Shown here: positions 1-11,022 of the stretch, piece after piece
How positions within the stretch are numbered: the first letter of the stretch is position 1
Layout of the letters: each line of letters begins with the position of its first letter
From: Phoebastria nigripes
Lineage: Eukaryota > Chordata > Aves > Procellariiformes > Diomedeidae
NCBI GenBank assembly: GCA_035582835.1
Contig: JAYKAV010002967.1
Span: 388,754 to 452,753 of the forward strand
Direction: 5' to 3'
Length of the DNA: 64,000 nucleotides
The notes under the pieces: generated by a model
What the model was told of the DNA's origin: nothing
Seen by the model: the letters and a program-made list of their open reading frames with translations, nothing else
Databases searched by the model: none
Translations under genes and position numbers: made by a program

Positions 1-3000
1 GTAGACTTTTTGGAGACAGGAGAATTTTGGGTGGGCAGAAATTCCACAGCTGATAGTTTGTAGCGTGGCAGGGTCTGTGCTTGGCAGTTCTGTGGATAAT
101 GAAAGCCAGGGTGGGTCTGACTACTCTCTGAATCACTTGGTTCTTACAGTGAAAAACATGAACATGACCAATGATAGCTGGGTCTGGGATTGCTTTCTGC
201 GCCCCGCCCCGTCCCATCCCGTCCCCCCGCAATAAGGACGTTTCTTCAGTATGAGTTCTAAAGTCAGTATAAAGGTTAAATTGACTTCTGTGGATATGCA
301 TAAACCAAATTGTTTTCACTAACTAGATTTTGAATAACACCTTTCAGTTAAAACAGTGGAACTTCAAGTTTAGACCAGACCTTGATTAATGAAGGGTTTT
401 TTTGGTGCTTAAATAAAAGGCTTGAAGAAAGGACCATACACAGAATAACTTGATGCTTTTCTTTATCCTGCCCCCCAAAAAATTATAAAAAGGAGAATGT
501 CTGTATGTTACATTGTGGTTTAGTAGTTTGTCCTCTACTCATTATTTCTATATTTGTATGTGTACGTGTTCCTGGGTATTCTCTTCAATGCTTCACTAAA
601 AATAAAAGTCAGAGTGCTGCCTAAAAATTCTTTCAGGCTTTAAATTTAGAGTGCACAAGAGGCATGGGTTTAGGCATAATTATGTACAATCTCCTTGAAC
701 TTTCTGAAAATGCTGTGTCAAAAAATAGATTGAATGGGAAAAAAAAAGGTAATCTTTCAAAAATCAAATTACTGAGCTTTTTTTCTCAGTATAGTCTGCC
801 ACATACTGAAAAGAACAGAGAAGTGGATGGATAGTCATGGGACTGATGTATGACTGATAAACTCTATTCTGTAGTGGTACACTGTGTGTGCCTCCATTTT
901 CAAATAATGGCTTAAAATGTGTGTGTCTTGGAAAGGCTTTATGTATATTCAGAAGGTGGCTTGTCAAAAAAAGTAGTTTAATATCCATACTATTAATCTG
1001 GTTAAGAAACTCAACATGTCTACTCTAACTACTGTATTCTCAAGCCTTAAGATTTCTGTCCTTGTACTGTTGTGAGTTGCTGCATGGTGAAATGGCAAAA
1101 ATTATTTATGTTTTATTTTTTCAAAGGAAAGTGGGGAAGAGAAGTAGTATAGTGCCATATTCTACTGCAGAACAGTAAATCTAATAAGGCCTGCCGGGCC
1201 CACTTTTATCATCTAAAATAGATTTGAAAAGGGCAGCAGAGGTTCCAACTATGAATTCTGACCATGCTTCAGAAGCTGGTATTACATATATATATATAAA
1301 AAAAATAAACAAATTGTGAGTTATTGCCAGGCAGTAGTTTGGCACGGAAGAATATTTTAAAGAATAACTTTGAATATGTATTTGAAAGAATATGTTATCA
1401 GGTAAATACGAAGTATCTTGAAGTCTTAGAGGAACAGAATTAGCAATTTCATGTTGTATGGTGTAGTTGGGAGAGAAGCTAGCTTATGAAACAGCTGTGA
1501 GAATAGCAGAAAGCATTTTCTGGTTTAGGAATTTAAGTATTTTTTCAATAAATGTTTTTTCACAGACCTACTGTACATGCTGTNGTGAAGAAACTCAGGG
1601 AGCCAGACACAAAGACAGGAGCCACCCTTCTCCCTCTGTTTTTATCTGCTCCCTCCTGAGAGGAAACTGATGGTATCCCATTGTTCAGCATCAGAAAATA
1701 TTAATTACTTCTCTCACTTCCCTCCAGCGTGCATTTTTCACCTGTGCATGAATAATCAAATAGCACTATGCCAGGCAGTTGGTATTAATTAGGGTTTCAG
1801 ATTTCACATAGTCCATCTTTTAGTGTTTGTTATATCAGGCTAAAGCTTAAACTGAGAGGGAGTGAGGTGCACTTAGGGTTAATATTAAGGCCAGATTCTT
1901 TCAGCATATGAGGATACACTTAGAAATGAAAAGGCTTGTACTATGGAGAATGATACAGTTCAAGGCCTTTATAGATAGCTTTTGAAATATTTATGTTCCG
2001 GGTGGAAAAGATTTTTCAGGCCCTCTCAACCTTCTTGTAGCCAAAATGTTTTGAACCTTTAGTTACTTAAAGTTTTCAAAGCTCTTTTAGTTAATAAGAA
2101 GATCAATACATGCAGCATACTTCAGTGTAGTTAAGGCAGTGCCCAACAGCACTCAGTGTTATATGTAACTACTGCCACCGCGTCCTTCTTCCAAATAACA
2201 CCATGCATCTCCAGTTGCAAAGGTATAAAGTCTAGAAGCCTGCAGCTGATGGGCTGCTGAATCGTAGCCTACTGGTGGACGAAGTCAAACCACAGCTGAT
2301 GGAGTCATTCATGGAAATAAACAAGGAACAAGTTACCTTGCTTAGATGTCTTTTTCCCCCCCATTGCGTTCTGCAAATTTATGTTGCTTATTTTAAAAGA
2401 TCAATTCCTTTAAAAGACATTGTGCAGCTTAGAAAATCTTAGAAAATCTGTATGTCTTTATACTGTGGTACATAACCTTTCTCTGTGATTTTGTTGTTTG
2501 TTTTCTGGAGTTTTTTTTTTTTGTTGTTGATTTCTCTGTGTCTTCATTTTTGGCAGTGGTTGCAATCATGTGAGGGTATAGTTATAGTTGTCTCATCCAT
2601 CTTTCCGTTCTGCTTATATCTAGTTCATGAAAGTCTCACCCAAGAAAGTTTTATGAGTAAAACACTGCTTACAGTCCTGTTACTTGTAGTTCCTGTTTGT
2701 TCTGGTACTAAACTGAAGTTGACTATGAAATTACAGCTATAGGACAGTCATAGTCCGAAATCTATAAATAATATTATCATTTGTTAATATATTCTCCTGA
2801 GGCCCTATACTAACTACATATTCAGTTAATAGCTTTCACTAGCAGTTACATGAAATAGGAATATAATATTAAAAATATATATTCTTTTCAATGTTTGAGC
2901 TCTGAGTTTGATGCATTCAGGTATTTCTATACAGTTAGAAAAGGACCATACTATTGGCAGAAATTAACTAGGCACTAGTTTACTAGAACTTTATTTCCCT

Positions 3001-5069
3001 TTTGTGTTATTAGGTTTTCCTTTAATTAATTTAAAATATGATTTTGAACCTAGGTGTTTTCCTTCAATCTGTTTGGTACGTATAGTCCTATTCTCAGAGC
3101 CTAGCCAGCAACTCAGGATCCTATATATCACTTAGCTAGTTGTTACCCAGTATTTCCCATCTGAAAAGAGCTGAGTTATTAGCTGTTCCTTAGAGATTCA
3201 CCTAAGAAAATTTGTTCTTAAGAGAAACTGAAAGCTGCAACTTGAAACCCAGAGGATACACAGAATTTGGTCTCCTGCAGGTGTCCCTAGTTGATATACA
3301 ATACAGAGATCTTTTTTTGAAAAGTGGCATGGATAAAACTTTATTGCTTGCTGGATTTGTAGATAAATTCCAATTTCACAACTGGAATGAACTTTAGTAC
3401 AGAACATGTAAGGCATAATTGCCATCAGAAATCTACCAGAATGGCAAGTAGTTCCCTTGAGTCTATAATTAAACATTTAAATGAATGAGTTTTCATGTAC
3501 TTATGCTTATTGCTTTCTTAAGACATCTCTGTGCACTAGATAGTATCCTATCAATACAGACTGCATGTATATTGTAGTCTGCGTGCAAGTACGAGAATTG
3601 TGTAAAGTATGAAAAGCTCTGCTTGCCTGCTTTCTGATCACGCACCTACTTACAGATAGCCTGTAAGTAGTTTGGAGGGGTAGGCTCAGCTGCTGTGTGT
3701 TCTGGGGATGTGAAGCTGTTTGTGGTTCAAAAAGTAGGCTCTGGCTGTGTTTTCGGGCTTGTTGTCTATACAAATAACGTAATCTTGAAAGCATCCTTAG
3801 GATGACTCGTTGAGTTCCACTGTAAATCCTCTAGGGTGCTTTCCCATTGCTATTTATGAAAAAGGAGTAAATGAAAAATATTCTAAGATGATCTTGAGGA
3901 AAAACAACGAAGAACCTCCAAGCAGAGACTTGCCAGTCCATCACTGCCTATCTATTTTATGTGAGAGAGGGCTGGTCAATNGCTTCCTGTGTGCACGTTT
4001 GGGAGTTCTCCTTTTTCTTTAAAATATGTTCTCTACTTCAAATGCTGATGTTCATTTTCAGCATATGGGGACCATTAGCAATACTGAAGCTGGACATATG
4101 GCTTAACGCGTTAAATCACTTTAGAATGTCGCATCTGTTTTTTTACCCTGGTGTTAACACCTGGATCAGTTTAGCACTAGCGCAGAAGTTTAGGACATAT
4201 ATAGCTGTCAATTTTAAAAACATCTGGGATTTTTTTTTGTGTGTATGCATGTATATGTGCATGTGTAAACTGCTGGATCTCTGGCATTTTTGAGTTTGAT
4301 GAAAAAAATTTTACTGAATTGCGCTCACGGTGTATACCGACCTAGGCAAATATGCCTCCTATGGCAGGAGGCAGAAGGATACTTTTGAGTGGCTTAGAAA
4401 TTACGATTTTGCCTTTACAGCTTTTGTCTTTCTTCAGACTTCCAGTTTTGAAGAATTGATAGCTGACTCTGATTCCTTCCCCCCCTCCTCAAACCCATCC
4501 ATTTGTTGTACACTGAATAAGATATCCCGTTCTCCCGGGATGCGTGAAATGGGCAGGCATTAAAAATTGAAGAAAGCAAGTTCCCCGACTGAGTCTGCAA
4601 ACCTTATCTGAGGCTGCTTGAAAGTAAAAATGCCAATTGTGTTGGAGCTTTGAAAAACGACTTTCCCTGGTGACCTGCTGCCTTTTAGCGAGAGCAGAGT
4701 TTACGGCTCTGTTTAAGAGTGATGAGTGCAGTTGGAGAGTTTCTCTTGTTATGCCCATTAGCAAGATTGGACTAATCTGCGGGACGTAACCTGAAGGTAA
4801 ACTGTGACTGAAGGAGAAGACAAGGCTAATAAGGCGTTTTGTAGTTTCCTTTATCCCAGAGTCTTTCCCGGAGCCAGCAATTAATATTATTTTCTATCTG
4901 CGGAGAGCCCGGGTTGCTGGCAGCGCGGGAGGCTTTACAAAGGACACGTCAGCGCTACCTGCCAGGCCCTGAAGAGGGACTGCTTTCAAAATTGCCGTTG
5001 AAATTGGCCACTAAGCATCAATACTGCAGCAGAGTTAACAGCTTGTTAATTTAGTAATTAAAGGAAAAC

Positions 5070-5370
5070 AAGGCCTTGCCCCAGCCAGGAGCAGGGCAGC
5101 CAGGGGGGCACGGGGGGGGCAGCCCCAGCCCCGGGCATGGGGCACTACCTGGGGCCGAGGCCCGGCCGGGATGTGGGCCTGCGGGTGGGCCCAGCTAAGT
5201 GGGGCCCATGGCCGGGCAGGGCAGGGCTGTGGGGAGCTGGAGACCGGCCCTGCTGCCACGTCGCTGGGGCAGGGGCTGACGGTCTCGGGGGGCTGATGTG
5301 GGGTCCTGGGCCGTGGGCAGGTGGGGGGAGCCTGCGGACGGGGTCAGCGCTGTCGAGGCTTATTAGTGCC
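5070..5370. other. CpG-rich, GC-rich block in intron
   Basis: About 300 bp that are strongly G+C-rich in otherwise AT-rich intron. It has many CpGs and G-runs, including G8 near 5113-5120 and an SmaI-like CCCGGG. It could be a CpG island with an intragenic or alternative promoter, a GC-rich lineage-specific insertion, or a G-quadruplex-prone region. Open frames across it (for example 5137-5388) are what GC-rich DNA yields by chance; I see no protein family in them. The adjacent 4900-5070 bp also has elevated CpG content. Confidence 0.55.
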
Positions 5371-5502
5371 CTCAGGGTTCTGACGTGAGCAATTTAGTAC
5401 CATTTATTTTTATTCTTCTATTTTATTAGATGCAAAGCTTGTATTTCTCTCCCCTTCACCGAGATAAACATTTCATTTCATGTTTTTCTTGTCAGTGCGG
5501 TT

Positions 5503-5571
5503 ACACAGCCAGGCTGGGGATACAGATGGACACAGCCAGGCTGGGGATACAGATGGACACAGCCCGGCTGG
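5503..5571. repeat. 27-bp tandem repeat, about 2.6 copies
   Basis: Two identical 27-bp units (5503-5529 and 5530-5556) each start ACACAGCCAGGCTGGGG and end ACAGATGG. They are followed by a partial third copy with one change (5557-5571). The exact identity of the two full units suggests a recent duplication. It lies just downstream of the CpG-rich block. Confidence 0.93.
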
Positions 5572-6190
5572 TTATGCGCGGGCTGGACTCAGCCCACCGG
5601 CCGTTTCCATCTGATCCGCAGTAATGGTGTCCAGGGTGTTGTCCTTAGTGTTACTGAGACCTGCTTCGCTTCTACTTTCGAGGGCAAAATGACACAGAGC
5701 TGCCTGGCTCCGGTATCTCAGATGCTCGTATTCCTGCATCCTCCCGTGCAGTNAAGTATAATCAAGTGTGTTTTTTATTACATTTTGTAATGTGAAGCAG
5801 AGTAGTTGTTGAATGTTAACAAGCAACCTATGCGCGACTTGCTTTTTTGCTGTAGGACATCTAGCTTTGCTCTTGTACTAGACTTTTCTAATATCCCAAA
5901 GCATTAGCAAGACTTTTTTTTCTTTTACTTTCAAACATTTAGCAAAAAAATAACCATAGGGAAAGAACCGTTAACTTTATTTCAAATTTTGACTCATAGA
6001 GAATACAACATTTGGCCTGACTGAACCACTGAGGAAGCTGGAACTGGCCATTTCTGTATTTTTCATTCTCACTGGCAAGTACTAGAATCTGTTGCCTTTA
6101 CACACACAAGAAACTAGGGTTAGTTCAGAATTGCCTGCTGAAATCTGTACCCAAACACAGGGTGATCAATACTGTATCTTCAAGGCTTCC

Positions 6191-6262
6191 TTTTGATTTT
6201 TTTGTTGTGTGGGTTTTTTTTGTTTGTTTGGTTGGTTTTGTTTTGTTTTGTTTGTTTGTTTT
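6191..6262. repeat. TTTG/TTTTG low-complexity tract
   Basis: A T-rich tract with regular G spacing in TTTG and TTTTG units, interrupted by GGTTGG. Simple-sequence repeat; no other function seen. Confidence 0.85.
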
Positions 6263-8737
6263 AATTTTTAATATGAACAGGACTGAACAGGGAAGGATCA
6301 GGGTTGCATCAAGTTTGCTGCTAAGGCTGTAAATAAAATTTGACTGAATTAATGCCTTCAGAATGTACAATAGGTTTCTTTATGATTTGAAGAAAAGCAG
6401 TTTACTTCTGGTGGGGAATAGTCCAGTGTGAGTATGTGTTGCATGAAAATGATGGGTGTGACAGCTGTTCGCTTAGAGGGAGAGGGCTGGTCTCTTTTCT
6501 TAACAAGTGTAGCAGTGTAGTGTGGAGTTGTTTTATACATGTGTACTGAGAGCTGCAGTTCCGTGGCTGTTTGTGGGTTGTTTTTTTTTTAAAGTGGTTA
6601 CATGGCTTCAAGTATTGGAAATGGCCACATTTGCAAAAGATATAATAAAATGTACCATCTCCTGGGAACGACCTGTGCACCATCTAGGCTCTTTGTAGCA
6701 GAATGCTCTGCCTCAGGGGAGGGCAGTTGTGCTGGCAATATTACTACCACTTAGTTCTTTAGTATTTCCCCAAGAAAAAACGCTTTTGCAATTCAAGGTT
6801 TCAGCTTTAAATCCTGGCATCCGATAGCCATTCTTAGCTATGCTCACTGTTTAGGAGTCTGTAGTCTAACATACTATGTTTTTCTCAGAGAAAGGACTCC
6901 TCCTAGCCTAACACCTGCTTTATTCTTGCTGAATTCCTAGTTTTCTTATGGTGAGTCTGAGAGTGATACTACAAACTGAAATTACAAACAGAGGACTTAG
7001 ATTTCAGGAAAGGACTACACTCAAGGACAAGATAAATAATGTGAAAACAAAGATCTTGTTTTCTTCCAATGTTCTTCTGTGACTGGACTAAAATGAGAAA
7101 AATGTGTGTGGGGTTGGGAAAACAAATACAAGCAACCTGATCCACTGCATAAGCAGAAGCCAAAATGAAAATTTTCAAGTATTCTAGAAAGCATCATCAG
7201 ATCTTTAAAGGATTTAAGCTGACCTCTCCATAACCTCCATATGTGCAGAGACAAAAGGACATGCCGAGAGGAAGCATGTCTGAAAGCATTACAGCAATGT
7301 GCTCCGGACAATGGAAATGCTGAGCTGCATGGTATTTAGAGTATTTGCATGGAGATTCTGTGGCATAGTATATCAGCGTTTGAGCATTTTTCTTTACAGA
7401 ACAAGACAACATTCCTGAAACTAATACCATAAAAAAATGGGATTTGGATAGAGGTTCCAAGGGACTTGTTTTATTGGGGGTGAGAATGTGAGGGGAGTCT
7501 TGGAGTATGAATTAGAGTAGTGCATTTCAAACACGGGCCTGAGTTTCACACCAATTGTCTTTCTTCCTCATCAGAATTGAAAAATTTTTAATTACGGGAA
7601 GATATTTATTGGAAAGGCAGAAAGAGGGAATGAGTAAAGAATTAGCTATAAATCATCTCTCTTGTTTAATATTTTTAATAGAAGAGTCTTGAGCTGGCTG
7701 GATTCTTAATTACCCTGGTAAAATAAATGCTAAATGACTTAAGCTCAGTAGTAACAACAATGCATCTTTAAAGAATTGCTTAAATACAACTTCAGTTATG
7801 AAGGCGGCAAGTAACTAATTAAATTCTAGTCATCTTTTTGCGCTAAGCAGGTCTCACACCTTCTCCCACAGCATAAATTTTAAATGCAAATGATTTGATT
7901 TGTACAAACATTATAGGGGACAGATTTGTACAATACTGAATTAGACATGGAGACTGCTAATGGCTGGCACCAGTCCTTGCCAGGGTGGTTGGAAACATAA
8001 ATGCTGAAAGCCGCAGTATTTTTTTTTTCCCAATCAAGCTGACACAGACTTGAATTCATAAGCTTATACAACCTAAAAATGTTTTTTCCTCACTTGTAAA
8101 TATAAGAAATTTAAAGAGAAGGTGTATTTTCGTCTGTAAAATATTCTGCTGTCTGCCTCCAGCAAGGTGTTAGCAGAAAAAGTTGTCAGTCAAAATATAT
8201 TTGAGACAGTTGTGGGAGTGCCCCGTACAGTACCAGAGATTTGCATGCTCCTACCGACTTCTGTATTTATTGTTCATCCATGTCAGCGAGATTCATTCCA
8301 ACATCTAAATTAAAATTTCAGTATAAAAGGCCAGTTGGGGTTTTAGTTCTGAATTACTGGAGGATCCGTTGTTTCAACAACGTTTGTCAGTTTTTCATAT
8401 TTCTTTTACATTTTAATTATAACTCATCAAATCTTAACCGATTACTCCTGGGTTAGACTCAGAAGAATGTCACTGAAGGGTGTTTTAGTTTAATGGAAGC
8501 AGCGTAACATCTGTTTCTAGTGTTTTAAAAGCTAATTTATATGGAAATTTTGCTTTAGTGGGAAGTCACTAGATATTTAGTTTTCTAACACCTCCTGTAA
8601 AAATTCAAAACTTGAATTAAAGCAGCACCAAAGCAACGCCATTCTTTCTTGTGGTAACAGTGCAATTGCATTTTCACAGCCTTTCAATCGTACGCTTTTC
8701 CTTCTGTTGAAATGATGTTTTTGTTTGTCTTTTGTAG

Positions 8738-9308
8738 TCGAGCTATCAAGACAAACCAGGACCTTCTGCCCGAGACGCCGTGGACCCATATCTTCTACAA
8801 TGACTTTTGGGGGACACTGCTCACTCACAGTGGGAGCCACAAGTCCTACAGACCTCTCTGCACGCTCTCCTTCCGCATTAACCATGCTGTTGGAGGGATG
8901 GACCCGTGGGGCTACCATCTTGTAAACGTCCTGTTACATGCTGCAGTCACAGGCCTTTTCACAAACTTCTCCAGGATCCTGTTTGGGGATGGGTACTGGA
9001 CCTTGATAGCAGGCCTGCTGTTTGCATCTCATCCAATCCACACGGAAGCCGTAGCGGGGATTGTAGGGAGGGCAGATATTGGAGCCTGCCTCTTCTTTCT
9101 GCTTTCTCTGATGTGTTACATGAAGCACTGCTCTACCAGAGGTTCCTCACCGAGTACTTGGGGCTGGATCTTGGGAGCGGGGCTGTGTGCAGGATGCAGC
9201 ATGCTGTGGAAGGAGCAAGGAGTGACTGTTCTGGCCATTTCAGCGGTGTACGATATTTTTGTATTTCATCGACTGAAAATGCATCAGATCATTCCTGCTT
9301 TATACAAG
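8738..9308 (+). CDS. TMTC2: TMTC2 coding exon (probably exon 2): N-terminal membrane region of an ER O-mannosyltransferase-family protein
   Basis: Seen: a 571-bp open exon between an AG acceptor (8736-8737, after a T-rich tract) and a perfect GTGAGT donor (9309-9314). It begins with the last base of a split codon (phase 2), so the first full codon is Arg at 8739. It ends on a complete Lys codon (phase 0). The 190 codons include the TMTC-typical motifs SHKSYRPL, HPIHTEAVAGIVGRAD and MLWKEQG. Several hydrophobic stretches look like membrane helices, for example around YHLVNVLLHAAVTGLF, YWTLIAGLLFASH and ACLFFLLSLMCY. Known: the TMTC1-4 family are multipass ER proteins implicated in O-mannosylation of cadherins, with a lumenal acidic pair near the N-terminus; that pair should lie in the upstream exon outside this window. 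TMTC2 has also been linked to ER calcium handling and hearing. Near-identity to remembered TMTC2, rather than TMTC1, 3 or 4, supports the paralogue call. The frame has no stops or shifts. Confidence 0.97.
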
Positions 9309-10412
9309 GTGAGTCTCCTTTTCTTTCCCATACGCTATTCGTAAGGCACCAATCACTGTTAAACAGGTGCTAAATGAGTTTTCAAGTACACAATAATTCT
9401 TAGTAGTTTAGTCAACTCCCAAAAATAAGCACAGATGTCTAATGCTGAAAGAACATTTAAAGCAGTTTAGTATGGGGTTTTTACATTTTGTTTAAACAAT
9501 GTGTTATTATCCATTGCTATTACTTGACGCTGGGGATGTATTTTTTTCAATTACTTTTCTTGCTTCCAGCAGCTCCCTCCTCATTCTGTTTACCGTTGAG
9601 CACTGGATATCTGGCTCATTCATACTCTTATTCTCTTGTATCTTGCAAACTCAGCTTAGTTTGGTCGGGCATGCAAGTGCGGCAGCTGATATCATCTACA
9701 GGCTCCCTGAGGCAAAGATAGAGCTCTTACTGTAGGTTAACAGAGATGCATAGGACCTGGATGCATGCCTTTGGCGTGTATTTTTTCTCCCCCTAGTAGG
9801 AGCTATGACTCAAGTGTATTATTGCCTTAACAAAATAAATATTTCTCATTTTTTAACTTCTTGCCCAAGAACAAACAAGTGAAATAAGCAAACAAACAAG
9901 CCCACCAAACCCCCCTAACTTCCCTCTCCCAAAACCACATGTATTTTAGTGGTACCCAGAAACCCCAGGTGAAATCAAGACTCATTTACATCAGTTGCTG
10001 TACAAATGAGTAAGCTGAGTATATGTAATTTTATTTTCAGTGAAATGGCTTTCTTTCAGAAAAATACTGACTTAACAAAAGGAAAATGTTTTATAGGGAT
10101 GTGTGTTGTCACATTTTTCAGTGACACATAACCAAGAAAAGCAACAAAACAAAATAAGGCTTTGCAATCTATCTCAAACACCATGATTTTAAAATTTTGA
10201 TTTCTTACTCAAATGAATTGAAAATAAATTGTAGATTTTTATAACGAAGTGATGATTTCTGCTTGTAGAGTATAGAATATATAGTTGTAATATGCAAGGA
10301 AAATAGTCAAGTCAAAAAAACAAGTAGTCTCTGGTAGTTCCCTCATAAGCTGCTGTGACATACTGATTTAGTTATCATGCCCTTTTCTGACAAAACTGAA
10401 AAGAATAATTTC

Positions 10413-10435
10413 TTTTTTTTTTTTTTTTTTTTTTT
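10413..10435. repeat. Poly(T) tract, 23 nt
   Basis: An uninterrupted T23 lies about 40 bp upstream of the solo LTR. It could be the reverse complement of an old poly(A) tail, but no retroposed body is recognisable next to it. Confidence 0.85.
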
Positions 10436-10475
10436 CTCATGCATATTTGAGTATGTAAGACCTGTTGAATGCCAG

Positions 10476-11022
10476 TGTAGTCTGATCAGATCCATATGTT
10501 TGGGTTGGCTTTTGGGTTGCATTGGCATTGTGTGTCTTGGGGATTGGAGGTGCCGGGGGTGGTGGGCCCCGGGGGGGAGGGCTCTGGTGAGATAAGTAGA
10601 GAGGTACATCCTTGACCAATTAACCCCATCGTTCCCAGCAAATTCCTCTAGAGTAGTCTGACCTATTCTAATTAGGATAGTAAAAACCCCACCCACAGTC
10701 AGGAAAGCCCCCTACCCAACGAAGCCCCTTCCCCACTCAACATGCTCAGTAAAAAGAAAAGATACTGTGACTTTAAGTGGAGACGGGGCACTACAAGAAC
10801 CAATAGAAGCAAGGATTACTAATTGTAGATGTAAAAAGTACTGATAACTGTTGCTCTGAATGTACAAAATGCTCACCGTGTGTTAACTGAGGTGTGCTAG
10901 CTTTGTGGAGTTACCACCTAGCACCCATCTCTGCGCAGACCTGAAATAAACAAATATCTTGGTTCTGTGTGTGAGATTGGCTTATTGCACACCAGGTGAC
11001 GGACCCTGTTTGAGGGACAACA
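10476..11022 (+). mobile_element. Solo LTR of an endogenous retrovirus (547 bp)
   Basis: The element begins TGTAGTC and ends GACAACA, an imperfect inverted terminal repeat (6 of 7). It is flanked by a 4-bp direct repeat CCAG (10472-10475 and 11023-11026), which fits a target-site duplication. In + orientation it has a CCAAT box (10800-10804), an AATAAA poly(A) signal (10945-10950) and a GT-rich stretch just after it (10961-10976), the order expected for U3-R-U5. A G-run-rich segment lies at about 10548-10580. No internal retroviral genes are present, so it looks like a solo LTR left by recombination. A 4-bp duplication is typical of gammaretrovirus-like (ERV1) elements, but the class is inference. 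A block of about 150 bp (10659-10810) is shared with the inner LTR-like element at 54796-54950. Confidence 0.82.
10945..10950 (+). terminator. LTR polyadenylation signal AATAAA
   Basis: AATAAA followed within 10-26 nt by a GT-rich stretch inside the solo LTR. It lies in sense with TMTC2, so it is a possible premature polyadenylation site in the intron; use is not shown by sequence. Confidence 0.55.

Larger units (their letters stand above)
1..8737 (+). other. TMTC2: 3' part of the TMTC2 intron upstream of the first exon seen
   Basis: There is no convincing coding exon here; open frames are short and lack family similarity. The stretch is AT-rich with single Ns at 1584, 3981 and 5753. Exceptions are the CpG-rich block near 5070-5370, a 27-bp tandem repeat at 5503-5571 and a TTTG-rich tract at 6191-6262. 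The acceptor at 8736-8737 closes the intron. In vertebrate TMTC2 the preceding exon encodes only about 28 residues, up to the acidic pair, and is not visible here, so the intron start lies upstream of the window. Confidence 0.85.

Noticed and set aside
5137..5388. Open frame in the CpG-rich block
   Set aside because: Gly/Pro/Arg-rich translation is what GC-rich DNA gives by chance; there are no splice sites or family motifs.
8577..8918. 113-codon open frame on the - strand over the first TMTC2 exon
   Set aside because: It is the reverse shadow of a conserved coding exon; the + strand frame matches a known protein and this one does not.
8906..9373. 155-codon + strand open frame overlapping the first TMTC2 exon
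   Set aside because: It is an alternative frame of the same exon, runs past the perfect donor at 9309, and lacks family similarity.
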